Shown here: piece by piece, positions 45,034-54,208 of the stretch
How positions within the stretch are numbered: the first letter of the stretch is position 1
Layout of the letters: every line of letters begins with the position of its first letter
DNA from: Aquimarina sp. TRL1
GTDB lineage: Bacteria > Bacteroidota > Bacteroidia > Flavobacteriales > Flavobacteriaceae
DNA length: 64,000 nt
Reading direction: 5' to 3'
Assembly: GCF_013365535.1 (NCBI RefSeq)
Contig: NZ_CP053590.1
Coordinates: 3,028,501-3,092,500 of the forward strand
Notes under the pieces: model-generated
What the model was told of the DNA's origin: nothing
Database searches by the model: none
The model's input: the letters and a program-made list of their open reading frames with translations, nothing else
Position numbers and translations under genes: made by a program

Positions 45034-47391
45034 TTATAATAATCCTCCTCCTGATTTTTCATTGTCATCTCTACGTTTTCTAGATACTTTTCTGTTTTTA
45101 CCACCTCCAAATCGATACGACATTCCGACAAAGATTGTTTGTGTTTCAGCTTTAAAAGCTCCGTTTTGTCGATAAGGGTCTTCTCCTTCAAATCTGAATC
45201 TCATGGTGTTAAATACATCGTTGTAATTGAAACTAAGAGTTCCTTTTCCTTTCATAATATTATATCTGGCTCCTGCATTTACAAAGTAAAAAGGTTTTGT
45301 TTTGAATTGTATTCCCTCCTGATCTCCGCGATAAAAACCAAATAATTGAAATGTTAAATCTTTTGATACCTTGAAATTATTATTCATTCTGATACTATAT
45401 ATGGCTGCATCTACTTCTTTTTGTTTTCCATCAACGATTCCTTTTTGGGTTTGGCTATACAAATCGAAGCTGGCATTAAAGTTCCACCATTTTGCAGGTC
45501 TATAGTTTGAGGATAATTCTATACCATAGGCGCTGTTATTGTCAAAATTAGCAAATGTTAGAATTTGTCCATCTTCTACTTCAGGGTTTTTTATTAATGT
45601 TTGACTAATTTCATCATTTACCAATCTGTAGAATACTCCTCCTGTGATGGAACCTTTATTGAGTCTTCTTGTGTAATTTGCTTCAATGGAATTCGTGAAT
45701 TGAGGATCTAATGAAGGGTTTCCTAAAGAAGTAATTCTTGGAGTGCTCCATTCTCGAATTGGGTTTACTTGATTTAACCCTGGTCTGTCCACACGTCTGC
45801 TATAGCTGATTTGATAACTGTTTTTTTCTCCCGGAGTATAGGAAATAAAAGCAGAAGGGTATACCGTAATATAATCATCTTCGAATACTTTATTCTCATT
45901 GAGAGTTGCTTCTACCTCATAGCTCTCTACACGAGCCCCAATCTGATACGCCCATTTCTCGAATGTGCTGCCATACGTAGCATATAAGAAATGAATATTT
46001 CTGTCATACTCATATTTGGAGCTTGGAAAAAAAGTAGAAGCGTATTGGTTATCCGTTCTTCTTATTCTCGCTTCGTATCCTAACTCTAGTTTTGTTGTTT
46101 CAGATAAAGGGTTGACATAATCCAGATTGATTGTAGTATTTTGTCGGTCATTATCAATAGTATCTACATACCCCCCTCTATTGTTAAAACTAAAGGCGTC
46201 ATTCGATTCTCCTTCATAATCATTATAATCTATTTCTAATTCGATATTATGTCCTTCTTTTTCAAAATCGTGTTTGAAATCCAGGTTATAACTAGCACTT
46301 GTATTATCTCCATTATTTCGTAGGATTTGAGCAATATTGTTTTCTGGAGCAGACAAGAAGTTAATTTCTGTATCTACATTCGTTTTTCCATCATATATAT
46401 TTTGATTTGTATATACGGATAAGGTGTTTTTATCATTGATGTAATAATCAACTCCTACTTTAAGCAAGTGAGACTTGTTGTTATCATTAATTAAGAAATC
46501 TTGTCGTGTGTTGTCATTTTCCTTGTAAACAAACCCGTAATTCTTACTCTTGGATGCATTTGCTCCATAACTACCATATACGTTGATTTTACCAGATCGA
46601 TAATTCAAATCAATGTTACTGTTAAAACGGGCATTTTTTCGAACTTTTAATCCCATATTAATATTCCCGTTAAAACCAATATTACTGTTTTTGTGTAGAA
46701 CGATATTGATAATTCCACTCATTCCCTCGGGATTGTATTTTGCCGATGGGTTAGTGATTAGCTCTATTTTTTTGATAGAAGATGATGGAATCTGTTTTAA
46801 TAATTGAGAAGCACTTATATTGGTTGGCTTCCCATCAATAAGAATTCGTACATTTTCATTTCCTCTAAGAGCGATATTACCATCCTGATCTACATTGACA
46901 GATGGAATGTTATTCATTATTTCTGCAGCACTTCCTCCTGTCGTGGTTAGATCTTTCCCTACATTGATTACTTTTCTATCTATTTTTTGCTCAATAGTAG
47001 TTCGTTCTGCTACAATAGTAACATCATCCAGAGATTCTACCTGCTCTTTTAACAGAATCGTTCCAAGGTTGAGGTGACTGTTTTGTTTTGTAATTTGTAT
47101 CTCCTGAGTATAGGTAGTGTAGCCAATAAATTGTACTTGTAGTGTGTATGTACCTTTTGGGATATCTGCTATAACGAAGGTTCCTCCTTCAGTTGTAATA
47201 CCTCCACTGATTATTTTTTTTGAACTATCGTTTACTACAATAGTAGCGTAGGGGATAGGTTGTTTTAAATTACTATCGATTACTGTTCCTTTTACAGTTC
47301 CTAATATTGCTTCGTTTTTAGGTTGGGCAAAAACTACCAGACTAAAAAGAGAAAACAAAAACAGGAAAACATTTTGATTGATTGCTTTCAT
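45034..47391 (-). CDS. TonB-receptor-like outer-membrane beta-barrel protein (OMP_b-brl_3 type)
   Basis: 785 residues from ATG at 47391 (MKAINQNVF). Signal peptide ending VVFAQ; carboxypeptidase-regulatory-like domain (about 32-115, GTVKGTVIDSNLKQPIPYATI); plug domain (about 130-225, GGSAAEIMNNIPSVNVDQDG, GNENVRILIDGKPTN, NPSAKYNPEGMSGIINIV); then a large barrel with no classical TonB-siderophore signature. The longer frame adds 22 unlikely codons. Such proteins are often induced by envelope stress or peptides; the ligand is unknown. An ECF-type promoter lies at 47498-47523, giving a leader of about 95 bases. Confidence 0.88.
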   Translation of the reverse strand: MKAINQNVFLFLFSLFSLVVFAQPKNEAILGTVKGTVIDSNLKQPIPYATIVVNDSSKKIISGGITTEGGTFVIADIPKGTYTLQVQFIGYTTYTQEIQITKQNSHLNLGTILLKEQVESLDDVTIVAERTTIEQKIDRKVINVGKDLTTTGGSAAEIMNNIPSVNVDQDGNIALRGNENVRILIDGKPTNISASQLLKQIPSSSIKKIELITNPSAKYNPEGMSGIINIVLHKNSNIGFNGNINMGLKVRKNARFNSNIDLNYRSGKINVYGSYGANASKSKNYGFVYKENDNTRQDFLINDNNKSHLLKVGVDYYINDKNTLSVYTNQNIYDGKTNVDTEINFLSAPENNIAQILRNNGDNTSASYNLDFKHDFEKEGHNIELEIDYNDYEGESNDAFSFNNRGGYVDTIDNDRQNTTINLDYVNPLSETTKLELGYEARIRRTDNQYASTFFPSSKYEYDRNIHFLYATYGSTFEKWAYQIGARVESYEVEATLNENKVFEDDYITVYPSAFISYTPGEKNSYQISYSRRVDRPGLNQVNPIREWSTPRITSLGNPSLDPQFTNSIEANYTRRLNKGSITGGVFYRLVNDEISQTLIKNPEVEDGQILTFANFDNNSAYGIELSSNYRPAKWWNFNASFDLYSQTQKGIVDGKQKEVDAAIYSIRMNNNFKVSKDLTFQLFGFYRGDQEGIQFKTKPFYFVNAGARYNIMKGKGTLSFNYNDVFNTMRFRFEGEDPYRQNGAFKAETQTIFVGMSYRFGGGKNRKVSRKRRDDNEKSGGGLL

Positions 47392-47497
47392 TTGTTCGTG
47401 TATTTTGATTGATGTTTTGTTATGCATTGTACTATGTATTGCATAATGCAAATTCATAGCTTTTTAGAAATGTTGATCAGACATTTATATAGGATAT

Positions 47498-47523
47498 GAC
47501 GATTATGCGTAAAGTCCGTTACA
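47498..47523 (-). promoter_or_regulatory. ECF-sigma-type promoter of the barrel gene (site 1)
   Basis: Minus strand TGTAAC-N16-CGTC followed by ATAT. Correct orientation and distance for the gene ending at 45034; no TAnnTTTG-type promoter was recognised in this region. Confidence 0.65.
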
Positions 47524-47616
47524 TCAAAACCCCTTTTTTTAACATTTTTTTTAAGGTTAAAAAAGTAAGTTGTTGGTAATTAGTGATTTGTGTGTTTTTG
47601 GTGATAAGTTGTATGC

Positions 47617-47747
47617 AAAAAGAAAAACCGCCTCTGCAGAGGCGGTTTTGTATAATAATCAAATCGAAACACTAACCATCAACTATGAATATAATTTGAT
47701 TATTAAGTAACTAACTAACTAAATCTATGAAAAATCATATCTTATAC
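47617..47747 (-). ncRNA. Candidate ECF-dependent small RNA 1
   Basis: From an ECF-type promoter (47755-47780) to a 13-bp GC-rich intrinsic terminator (47624-47649) with T runs on the minus strand, about 130 bases. The only ATG-started frame stops after seven codons. The body contains a TTAGTTAGTTAGTTAC microrepeat. It lies between the divergent CoA-binding gene and the barrel gene, on the same strand as the latter but closed off by its own terminator before the barrel promoter. Confidence 0.5.
47619..47649 (-). terminator. Terminator of candidate small RNA 1
   Basis: Perfect 26-base palindromic stem AAAACCGCCTCTG/CAGAGGCGGTTTT (47624-47649), followed by TTTCTTTTT on the minus strand. Confidence 0.85.
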
Positions 47748-47754
47748 CATATAA

Positions 47755-47780
47755 GACGAGATTACCTTTCTTACGTTACA
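47755..47780 (-). promoter_or_regulatory. ECF-sigma-type promoter of candidate small RNA 1 (site 3)
   Basis: Minus strand TGTAAC-N16-CGTC followed by TTAT; faces no protein gene before the terminator at 47619-47649. Confidence 0.6.
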
Positions 47781-47972
47781 TAGATATTTGTTTTTTAACA
47801 TATAAGAAGTTTTTTTAACATTTGAGAGGTGTAATTCCTCATTTTATAGATGAAATGCTGGATTATTGTAAGGATGAGAATAGATTAACGACCATTATGT
47901 TGCTTTGTATTTAGAAGATAAATTCTTGTAGAATAAAGAGAGATTAACAATAGCAACAAATCATTTTTAATT

Positions 47973-48332
47973 ATGAAAAAAACACTTGTTTTAGGAGCTT
48001 CGTTAAAAGAAGACAGGTACTCTAATCGCGCCATTAAAAAATTAATAAATTACAATCATCATACAGTAGCCTTAGGAGCAAGAGAAGGAACTGTAGCTGG
48101 GGTGTCTATAGAAACGGATAAACTTCCTTTTGATGCAGTTGATACCGTTACAATGTATCTAAATCCGGAAAATCAGAAGGCGTATTATGATTATATTTTA
48201 GAACTTTCGCCTAAACGAGTGTTATTTAATCCAGGAACTGAAAATCCAGAATTTTACGAAAAATTAAAAAATGCAAATATTGCTATAGAAGAGGCTTGTA
48301 CTTTGGTGTTACTTTCTACGGATCAGTATTAA
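47973..48332 (+). CDS. CoA-binding domain protein (YccU-like)
   Basis: 119-residue single Rossmann-like CoA_binding_2 domain: KKTLVLGASLKEDRYSNRAI at the N-terminus (Gly-rich nucleotide loop), DAVDTVTMYLNPENQ in the middle and VLFNPGTENPEF near the end. The biochemical role of these short proteins is unknown. Its 3' end overlaps that of the convergent symporter gene by 24 bases. Confidence 0.85.
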   Translation: MKKTLVLGASLKEDRYSNRAIKKLINYNHHTVALGAREGTVAGVSIETDKLPFDAVDTVTMYLNPENQKAYYDYILELSPKRVLFNPGTENPEFYEKLKNANIAIEEACTLVLLSTDQY

Positions 48333-49820
48333 AACTGAGGACGCTAATAGTCCAATAAAAGTAATCGCTCCATTAATTATTAATATTTCAAAACCAAATT
48401 GATAATAGGTGCTGGAAGCAACTTCAGCAGCTTCATTCCAGGTGCTTTTTGTAGAGAGGTAAACAAAAATCTGAAAAGAGAAGTTTATTATTATAGATAA
48501 TAATACAGAAAAAATACATATAAAAGGAACCTGTCTGTCAGAAACTTTTAATGTTGTGAAAAGCCCAAATGCATATAGACCGAGTAAAGGACCGTATGTG
48601 AAACCAGCAAATTTGAAGAGTTTAGCAATTACACTTTCATCGGCTATGGCATATTTGAATATAATTATTACCAGGATGAGCAGTATGGAAAACAGAATAT
48701 GAATTAATTTTCTGACGTTAACTTGTCGATCCGGAGCTATCCTTTTCTTTATATCTATAATATCAATACTAAAGGAGGTGGTTAGGGAGGTGAGGGCACT
48801 ATCAGCACTACTATATGCGGCAGCGATTAATCCAAGGACAAAGAATATGGCGATTCCTATTCCTAGATCACTTTGTGTAGCGATATATGGAAAGAGCTTA
48901 TCGCGTTGTGCTTCTATTCCATTTTGAGAAGCATATTGTGTAAGTAATAGCCCTAAAGCCAGAAAAACGAAATTGACAAAAGTTAAAACGATTGTAAACC
49001 AAAACATGTTTTTTTGTGCATCTTTTAGGCTTCTGCAGGTCAGGTTTTTTTGCATCATGTCCTGATCCAAACCTGTCATAACGATTGCTATGAATGCACC
49101 TGATAGGAATTGTTTCCAGAAATATTTACTGTCTTTTATGTCTTCAAAAAAGAATATTTTGGAATTCGGATCATCCATTACATACGCAAGAATATTTGTT
49201 CCGTTTATCCCTAGATCTTGAGATACGTAATAAATAGCAACTCCAAGAGCTATAAGCATAAATAGTGTCTGTAAGGTGTCTGTCCATACAATTGTTTTTA
49301 TTCCGGATTTGAAAGTATATAACCAAATAAGAAGAATGGTAATAATAACTGTAACCCAAAATGGTATATGGAGACTGTCAAAAATGATAGTCTGTAATAC
49401 ATTTGCCACCAGGAATAATCTGAAGCTAGCGCCTATGACTCTGGAAATAAGGAAGAAAGAAGCGCCTGTTTTGTATGCGTATAGCCCAAAACGAGTCTCC
49501 AGATAGGTATATATCGAAGTGAGATTCAGTCTATAGTAAAGAGGAAGTAATACAGTTCCAATTACTAGGTACCCCAGTGTGTATCCCAGGACCATCTGCA
49601 TGTAACTGAATTGAGATGCTTCTACCCAGCCAGGAACAGAAATAAAAGTAACCCCACTAAGAGAGGCTCCGATCATACCAAAGGCAACTATGTACCATGG
49701 AGATTGTTTGTTCGCATTAAAAAATGTATCGTTTTCCGAGTTTTTTCCCGTAAAATGAGAAATGATTAATAGTACTATAAAGTAGGAAGCTATTAAGATA
49801 ATAATGTGAGTGGGTTGCAT
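48309..49820 (-). CDS. Sodium:solute symporter (SSS family)
   Basis: 503 residues with about 13 transmembrane helices, beginning at the first helix (THIIILIASYFIVLLIISHF) and including the family-typical GASLSGVTFISVPGW (around 52-66) and SSADSALTSLTTSFS in the Na+-site region (around 340-354). The substrate is unknown; relatives transport sugars, amino acids or sialic acid. Monocistronic. Confidence 0.9.
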   Translation of the reverse strand: MQPTHIIILIASYFIVLLIISHFTGKNSENDTFFNANKQSPWYIVAFGMIGASLSGVTFISVPGWVEASQFSYMQMVLGYTLGYLVIGTVLLPLYYRLNLTSIYTYLETRFGLYAYKTGASFFLISRVIGASFRLFLVANVLQTIIFDSLHIPFWVTVIITILLIWLYTFKSGIKTIVWTDTLQTLFMLIALGVAIYYVSQDLGINGTNILAYVMDDPNSKIFFFEDIKDSKYFWKQFLSGAFIAIVMTGLDQDMMQKNLTCRSLKDAQKNMFWFTIVLTFVNFVFLALGLLLTQYASQNGIEAQRDKLFPYIATQSDLGIGIAIFFVLGLIAAAYSSADSALTSLTTSFSIDIIDIKKRIAPDRQVNVRKLIHILFSILLILVIIIFKYAIADESVIAKLFKFAGFTYGPLLGLYAFGLFTTLKVSDRQVPFICIFSVLLSIIINFSFQIFVYLSTKSTWNEAAEVASSTYYQFGFEILIINGAITFIGLLASSVLILIRRK

Positions 49821-49931
49821 ACAATTTCGTTAATGGAACAAAAAATTATGTACCAAAATACAAATTAATATCTACTAGTATGTATAAATGCTATAAATGA
49901 TTATTGATGTAGATGGGAGGGGGGTAGAATG

Positions 49932-50618
49932 TTATTTTTGATGAATATCGCTTTCTATGATACCATCTCGAAGGCGAATTACCCGATGCGCATGTTCAGC
50001 GATGTCTTCTTCATGAGTAACAAGGATTACTGTATTCCCTGCAGCATGAATATCATCAAATAGCTGCATGATTTCTACAGAGGTTTTGGAGTCAAGATTT
50101 CCAGTAGGTTCATCTGCTAAGATAATAGAAGGCTTATTGACCAGTGCTCTTCCAACAGCGACCCGTTGTCGTTGCCCTCCTGATAACTGATTCGGCTTGT
50201 GATCCATTCGATCTGCTAATCCTACATCGGTTAATACTTCTCCTGCTCTTTCTGCTCTTTCCTTTTTAGAAGCTCCTGCATATACCATAGGTAAGGCAAC
50301 ATTATCAAGCGCTGTAGTACGAGGAAGAAGATTGAAGGTTTGAAATACAAAACCTATTTCTTTATTCCGGATGTCAGCCAGTTCATTATCTGTCATTTTA
50401 CTGACATCATTACCATTTAGCTCATATGTTCCATCGGTAGGAGTATCCAGACAGCCAAGGATATTCATAAGGGTGGATTTTCCGGACCCAGAAGGTCCCA
50501 TAATAGCAATGTATTCTCCATGTTTAATATCTAAATCAATTCCTTTTAATACATGAACAGTCTCTTGTCCAAGTTTAAAATCTCGTATGATTCCTCTGAT
50601 TTGTATAACATTGCTCAT
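49932..50618 (-). CDS. ABC transporter ATP-binding protein (LolD/MacB type)
   Basis: 228-residue ATPase. Walker [10 protein letters not shown] (41-49), Q-loop Q93, signature LSGGQ (145-149), Walker B IILADE (165-170), H-loop H206. Of the LolD/MacB/FtsE-like subfamily ([21 protein letters not shown]). The partner permease is not in the neighbourhood, which is unusual but frequent for this subfamily in Bacteroidota. It has an ECF-type promoter at 50681-50706, suggesting a role in an envelope or antimicrobial-peptide response. Confidence 0.93.
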   Translation of the reverse strand: MSNVIQIRGIIRDFKLGQETVHVLKGIDLDIKHGEYIAIMGPSGSGKSTLMNILGCLDTPTDGTYELNGNDVSKMTDNELADIRNKEIGFVFQTFNLLPRTTALDNVALPMVYAGASKKERAERAGEVLTDVGLADRMDHKPNQLSGGQRQRVAVGRALVNKPSIILADEPTGNLDSKTSVEIMQLFDDIHAAGNTVILVTHEEDIAEHAHRVIRLRDGIIESDIHQK

Positions 50619-50680
50619 AATTCAAGAACTATTATTTTTTACATTGAGTTAGATAAGAGTACTTCTATCTTTTTACATAG

Positions 50681-50706
50681 GACGCATTGTCGATAAAGTT
50701 GTTACA
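50681..50706 (-). promoter_or_regulatory. ECF-sigma-type promoter of the ABC ATPase gene (site 2)
   Basis: Minus strand TGTAAC-N16-CGTC followed by CTAT; about 63 bases upstream of the ATG at 50618. Same boxes and spacing as sites 1, 3 and 4. Confidence 0.65.
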
Positions 50707-50789
50707 AATATGTTTTATAAAAATATGGGAATTCTGTTTTTTTTTGAAAAAAAGAGGCGTGTTGGGAATGGTATATAAATTTTTAAAAA

Positions 50790-50841
50790 ACAAAAAACCA
50801 TTCACCTAAATAAGAAATTAATCTTTAAAAAAGGTGAATGG
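50790..50841 (-). terminator. Terminator of the AraC-family gene
   Basis: CCATTCACC (50798-50806) and GGTGAATGG (50833-50841) with an A/T-rich loop; minus-strand T6 follows. It lies about 210 bases after the AraC stop; the region between (50842-51049) shows no gene. Confidence 0.65.
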
Positions 50842-51049
50842 CTTAACAATCCACATTCTATTTTTTGAGACTTGTGATCTGTGTTTTTCAGATCGGTAAA
50901 TCGCATAGCTAAAATAGGCTAGAAAGAAGGGAAAAAGAAATAGTTTAGAATTATTTAACGCCTCTGTTTATCTGACCTAAGAGTAGTTTTTCTTTAATCT
51001 TTTGATTTTCTATCTACTGTGTGTTTTTATAGAAAATGTTAATGTTTTG

Positions 51050-51928
51050 TTAGCTGTTTCTTTTAGGGAATAACTTGTGCGAAAGAAGAAAGGATTTGGG
51101 AGTGATTCCTGTGAATTTTTTAAAGGAAGTAGCAAAATATTGGGAGCTGTTATATCCTAAGTCAAAAGCAACTTGAGTGACTGATTTTTTTTGAGACAAA
51201 AGGATTTTTGCTTTCTCTATTTTTATTCTGTTAATGTATTCTTTGGGGGTAATACCTGTATTTTTTCTAAACCAGGGTTTAAAATATCCGGTAGATACAT
51301 GAATAAGACTAGCTAGTTCATCTACATAAATAATACGATGAAGATTGTCCATGATGTATTGATTAATGATCTCCAGGCGTTCTGATGATGTTTCCTGAGT
51401 TGGGGTTTGCGCAAGATTTAATGTTTCTAGAAGTACATGAATCAATAAGTGGTTTATTTTTAATGCTGTTAGTGAGGAGGTAGGATTTTGTAGTTCGTTC
51501 ATTAACTCCTCTAGTGAGGTTTTAAGGGAATGAGCTCCTTTAAAAATTATATCTGAATTTTTAGTGAGTTGGTTCAAAAGAGAGTTTGTTTGATGAGAGG
51601 GAAGGTTGCAGAGCAATCCTTCTTGTTCGTTAAGAGAGACCTGTAGCCAAAATAATTCACCTTTATCTTCTGGATAGGTGCCAGTACTGTGTTGTGTATT
51701 AGGAGAAATGATGATAATGTCATTCCCTTTTAATTGAAATAACTCGTTTTTGATGCGATAGAATTGTTGCCCTTTTAGAAAGAAGCATAATTCAATACTA
51801 TCCTCATGAATGTGATTTTCCAGTTTGGGTTTAGCTTCTGTGTATTTGTAATGCCCGAATTGCAGAAAGCGATTGAATCCAAGTTTGTTTAGGTTGATAA
51901 CGGTTCTTTCTGCTTTGTTGTTAGGCAT
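51050..51928 (-). CDS. AraC-family transcriptional regulator
   Basis: 292 residues: N-terminal cupin domain (HIHEDSIELCFFLKGQQ, DIIIISPNTQHS) and C-terminal double helix-turn-helix (about 190-285, LASLIHVSTGYFKPWFRKNTG and VAFDLGYNSSQYFATSFKKFTGITP). Divergent from the phytanoyl-CoA dioxygenase/sugar isomerase pair with a 105-base gap, so it is the likely activator of that operon. TAAATTTG at 51961-51968 on the minus strand fits its -7 box. Confidence 0.9.
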   Translation of the reverse strand: MPNNKAERTVINLNKLGFNRFLQFGHYKYTEAKPKLENHIHEDSIELCFFLKGQQFYRIKNELFQLKGNDIIIISPNTQHSTGTYPEDKGELFWLQVSLNEQEGLLCNLPSHQTNSLLNQLTKNSDIIFKGAHSLKTSLEELMNELQNPTSSLTALKINHLLIHVLLETLNLAQTPTQETSSERLEIINQYIMDNLHRIIYVDELASLIHVSTGYFKPWFRKNTGITPKEYINRIKIEKAKILLSQKKSVTQVAFDLGYNSSQYFATSFKKFTGITPKSFLLSHKLFPKRNS

Positions 51929-52033
51929 ATGATAAGTTTGTATAAAAAAGTAATGTAGTACAAATTTAGAAGACTTTAAAGCAGATACTTGTGAAATTTG
52001 TTTTTAGAATGTATAAATAAATTTTGGTGTGTT

Positions 52034-52759
52034 ATGAAAAATAGATTTTTGACCTATGGTTTTTCCCATTTAGATGCATTAATATCTATAGATGAGGTGT
52101 ATGAACTAAGAAGTACGTATAATGAGTTGTTGCTTGATAAAAAAAGGACGGCAGGGTTACGAAGTGATTTGTCAGGAGGAAAAGGAGTAGAGGAGGTAGA
52201 GCGAATTACGCAAATAATGAGACCAAGTAGTATCGAAGCATCTTTGTCTCAAAGCATCGCTTATCAGAGAGCTTTATTATGGGCAAAGGAGCTGTTAGGA
52301 GAAGATATGGAACTGGATTTTGATATGATGATAAACAAAGCTCCTTATACAGATACAGAAACCCCATGGCATCAGGATGCAGCGTATTGGATAGATATGC
52401 CGGATAAGCGTGCGGTAAGTTGCTGGATAGCTTTGGATGATGTGTATGAGGATAATGGTTGTATGTGGTTTAACCCTGTGGGACCAGATGAAGGTGTGTT
52501 GACACATAAAGCTTTGCCTAATGGAGGAGCTTTGTATTGTGATGCGGAAACAAATTTAGCACAGAGTATTCCTTTGAACCCGGGCGGATGCACGTTCCAT
52601 AATGGTTTTGTACTTCATTATAGTAAGGGAAATGTAACGCCGAATCAAAGAAGGGCATTGATCCTTAATTTTAGACCAGCGGACATGATCGCCCTGGAAA
52701 GAAAACAAGGAGTAGATCATACAGGAAAAAGAGCATTTAGAAATAAACAGGGAAACTAA
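52034..52759 (+). CDS. Phytanoyl-CoA dioxygenase family protein
   Basis: 241-residue Fe(II)/2-oxoglutarate-type oxygenase from ATG at 52034. The metal triad appears as H-x-D in PWHQDAAYW and a distal His in FHNGFVLHYSKGN; the 2-oxoglutarate Arg is in QRRALILNFRP. Bacterial members hydroxylate diverse small molecules such as ectoine or sugar derivatives. Followed after 4 bases by a sugar-phosphate isomerase-like gene and preceded by a divergent AraC gene; together they look like a small inducible catabolic unit. Confidence 0.85.
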   Translation: MKNRFLTYGFSHLDALISIDEVYELRSTYNELLLDKKRTAGLRSDLSGGKGVEEVERITQIMRPSSIEASLSQSIAYQRALLWAKELLGEDMELDFDMMINKAPYTDTETPWHQDAAYWIDMPDKRAVSCWIALDDVYEDNGCMWFNPVGPDEGVLTHKALPNGGALYCDAETNLAQSIPLNPGGCTFHNGFVLHYSKGNVTPNQRRALILNFRPADMIALERKQGVDHTGKRAFRNKQGN

Positions 52760-52763
52760 ACGA

Positions 52764-53594
52764 ATGGAGATTAAATTTATTTATCCTAGATGGGGGAGTG
52801 GAGATGTAAATTGGACTGAATTTTTTAAAAAAGTAAAAGAGGCAGGGTATGATGGCGTCGAGATAGACCTGCCATTGCGAGGAATCGAGAAATATGATGT
52901 CCTGAATCGATTAAAAGATTACGAGTTAGAGTTTGTAGGACAGCATTGGGAGACTAAAGATGTGAAGTTTTCTGATCACAAAGAGAATTTTAAAAGACAT
53001 TTGTATAACTTAGTGGAAGCAGAACCTTTATTTGTTAATTCTCATACAGGAATGGATTTCTTTTCTTTTTCGCAAAATGGAGAATTACTGTTGTTAGCCG
53101 AAGAAATTGAAGATGAAACAGGGGTTCGAATTATTCATGAGACACATCGGTCGAGGTTTTGTTTCGCAGCTCATATAGGAGCGCTGTTTCTAAAAGAATT
53201 TCCTTTTCTGAAACTGACAGCAGATTTTTCGCATTGGTGTTGTGTAGCAGAATCTCTTTTAGAAAATCAGAAGGTTTCTGTAGAAAAAGCTATAGATCAT
53301 AGCTTTCATATTCATGCTAGAGTAGGTTCGTCTCAGAGTCCACAAATCATAGATCCGAGAGATGAACTTTATAAAGAAGAGTTTACTGTATTTATGGGGT
53401 GGTGGAATAAAATAATAGATAAGGCATTATCCAGAAAAGATGATTATATAACAATTACTCCAGAGTATGGTCCTTTTCCGTATACATTATATGCTCCTAA
53501 TACTACACAGGCTTTAGGGAATCAATGGGAGATTAATGAATTTATCCGAAAGGAAATTATGCTAAAGAGAAAACAAGTTCTTGGTAGTGTTTGA
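52764..53594 (+). CDS. Sugar phosphate isomerase/epimerase (TIM barrel)
   Basis: 276-residue xylose-isomerase-like TIM barrel. Metal-binding acidic/His residues are present on successive strands: IIHETHRSRF, LTADFSHW, SFHIHARVG and TITPEYGPFPY. Members isomerise or cleave sugars and cyclitols (IolE/IolH-like); the exact substrate is unknown. Probably translated together with the oxygenase gene 4 bases upstream. Confidence 0.83.
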   Translation: MEIKFIYPRWGSGDVNWTEFFKKVKEAGYDGVEIDLPLRGIEKYDVLNRLKDYELEFVGQHWETKDVKFSDHKENFKRHLYNLVEAEPLFVNSHTGMDFFSFSQNGELLLLAEEIEDETGVRIIHETHRSRFCFAAHIGALFLKEFPFLKLTADFSHWCCVAESLLENQKVSVEKAIDHSFHIHARVGSSQSPQIIDPRDELYKEEFTVFMGWWNKIIDKALSRKDDYITITPEYGPFPYTLYAPNTTQALGNQWEINEFIRKEIMLKRKQVLGSV

Positions 53595-53601
53595 TGTGGT
53601 T

Positions 53602-54072
53602 TTAGTGACAAGCTAATTCATCCATCATTTGTAAAATACGGGCTGCTTTTGTTTCGTCTTTTTTTGCAGAATAAATCCAATCTAGATAAGACTTTTTAGT
53701 TCCTTCTTTTAGGGATAAAAACTTTTGATAAATATCGTTAGATTCGTTTTGTAAACATTGTGTAATCTCATCAGGGATTAGAAGTGTCGTAGTATCTTTG
53801 AATAAACGTATTCTAACATAGTCACCGGCGGATTTATTTATTTTTTTTCGTATTACAGCTTTAACAGGGAGGAATAATGTGGTGTCTCCCATAGGCATTA
53901 ATTTATGGTGTTGTAATTGATAATCGTCAATAGTGCCTTTTACTATAACCCACCCAAATGGAGTTGTTTTGTCAGGTTTTATTTCTGGTAAATGTGCGTA
54001 AGTCCATCCTCCTTTTCCTGGGAATTTCTGCAATAAATAGGTGTTGTCTACTAATGGGATTTCGTTATTCAT
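53602..54072 (-). CDS. YdeI/OmpD-associated family protein (DUF1905 domain)
   Basis: 156 residues from ATG at 54072 (MNNEIPLVDNTYLLQKFPGKGGW). N-terminal DUF1905 beta-barrel (about 1-90, GWVIVKGTIDDYQLQHHKLMP, LFLPVKAVIRKKI) and a C-terminal helical YdeI/OmpD-like segment (FLSLKEGTKKSYLDWIYSAKKDETKAARI, about 120-150). A cytoplasmic protein with unknown function; some relatives are linked to bacteriocin protection. The upstream 27 codons of the frame overlap the terminator of the next gene and are rejected. Confidence 0.82.
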   Translation of the reverse strand: MNNEIPLVDNTYLLQKFPGKGGWTYAHLPEIKPDKTTPFGWVIVKGTIDDYQLQHHKLMPMGDTTLFLPVKAVIRKKINKSAGDYVRIRLFKDTTTLLIPDEITQCLQNESNDIYQKFLSLKEGTKKSYLDWIYSAKKDETKAARILQMMDELACH

Positions 54073-54136
54073 CCTTGTTTTGAATTGAAATTCTACACTA
54101 AAAATAAAGGTTCTTTTTCTAAGAAATAGTAAATGA

Positions 54137-54169
54137 AATAAAAAAAACACCATGATGTCATGGTGTTTT
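54137..54169 (-). terminator. Terminator of the TonB-dependent receptor gene
   Basis: AAAACACCATGA (54144-54155) and TCATGGTGTTTT (54158-54169); on the minus strand T8 follows. Confidence 0.88.
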
Positions 54170-54208
54170 CTTCATTATAAACTAGATAGTGCTCACTATG
54201 TGAGTGTG

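Noticed and set aside
47700..47725. CTAACTAACTAA microrepeat as a possible CRISPR or phase-variable tract
   Set aside because: Only three 4-base units, no spacers and no coding frame affected; it lies inside candidate small RNA 1.
47743..47797. Plus-strand short ORF MKNHILYHIRRDYLSYVT near 47727
   Set aside because: 18 codons, no ribosome-binding context, and the same sequence is better explained by the minus-strand promoter.
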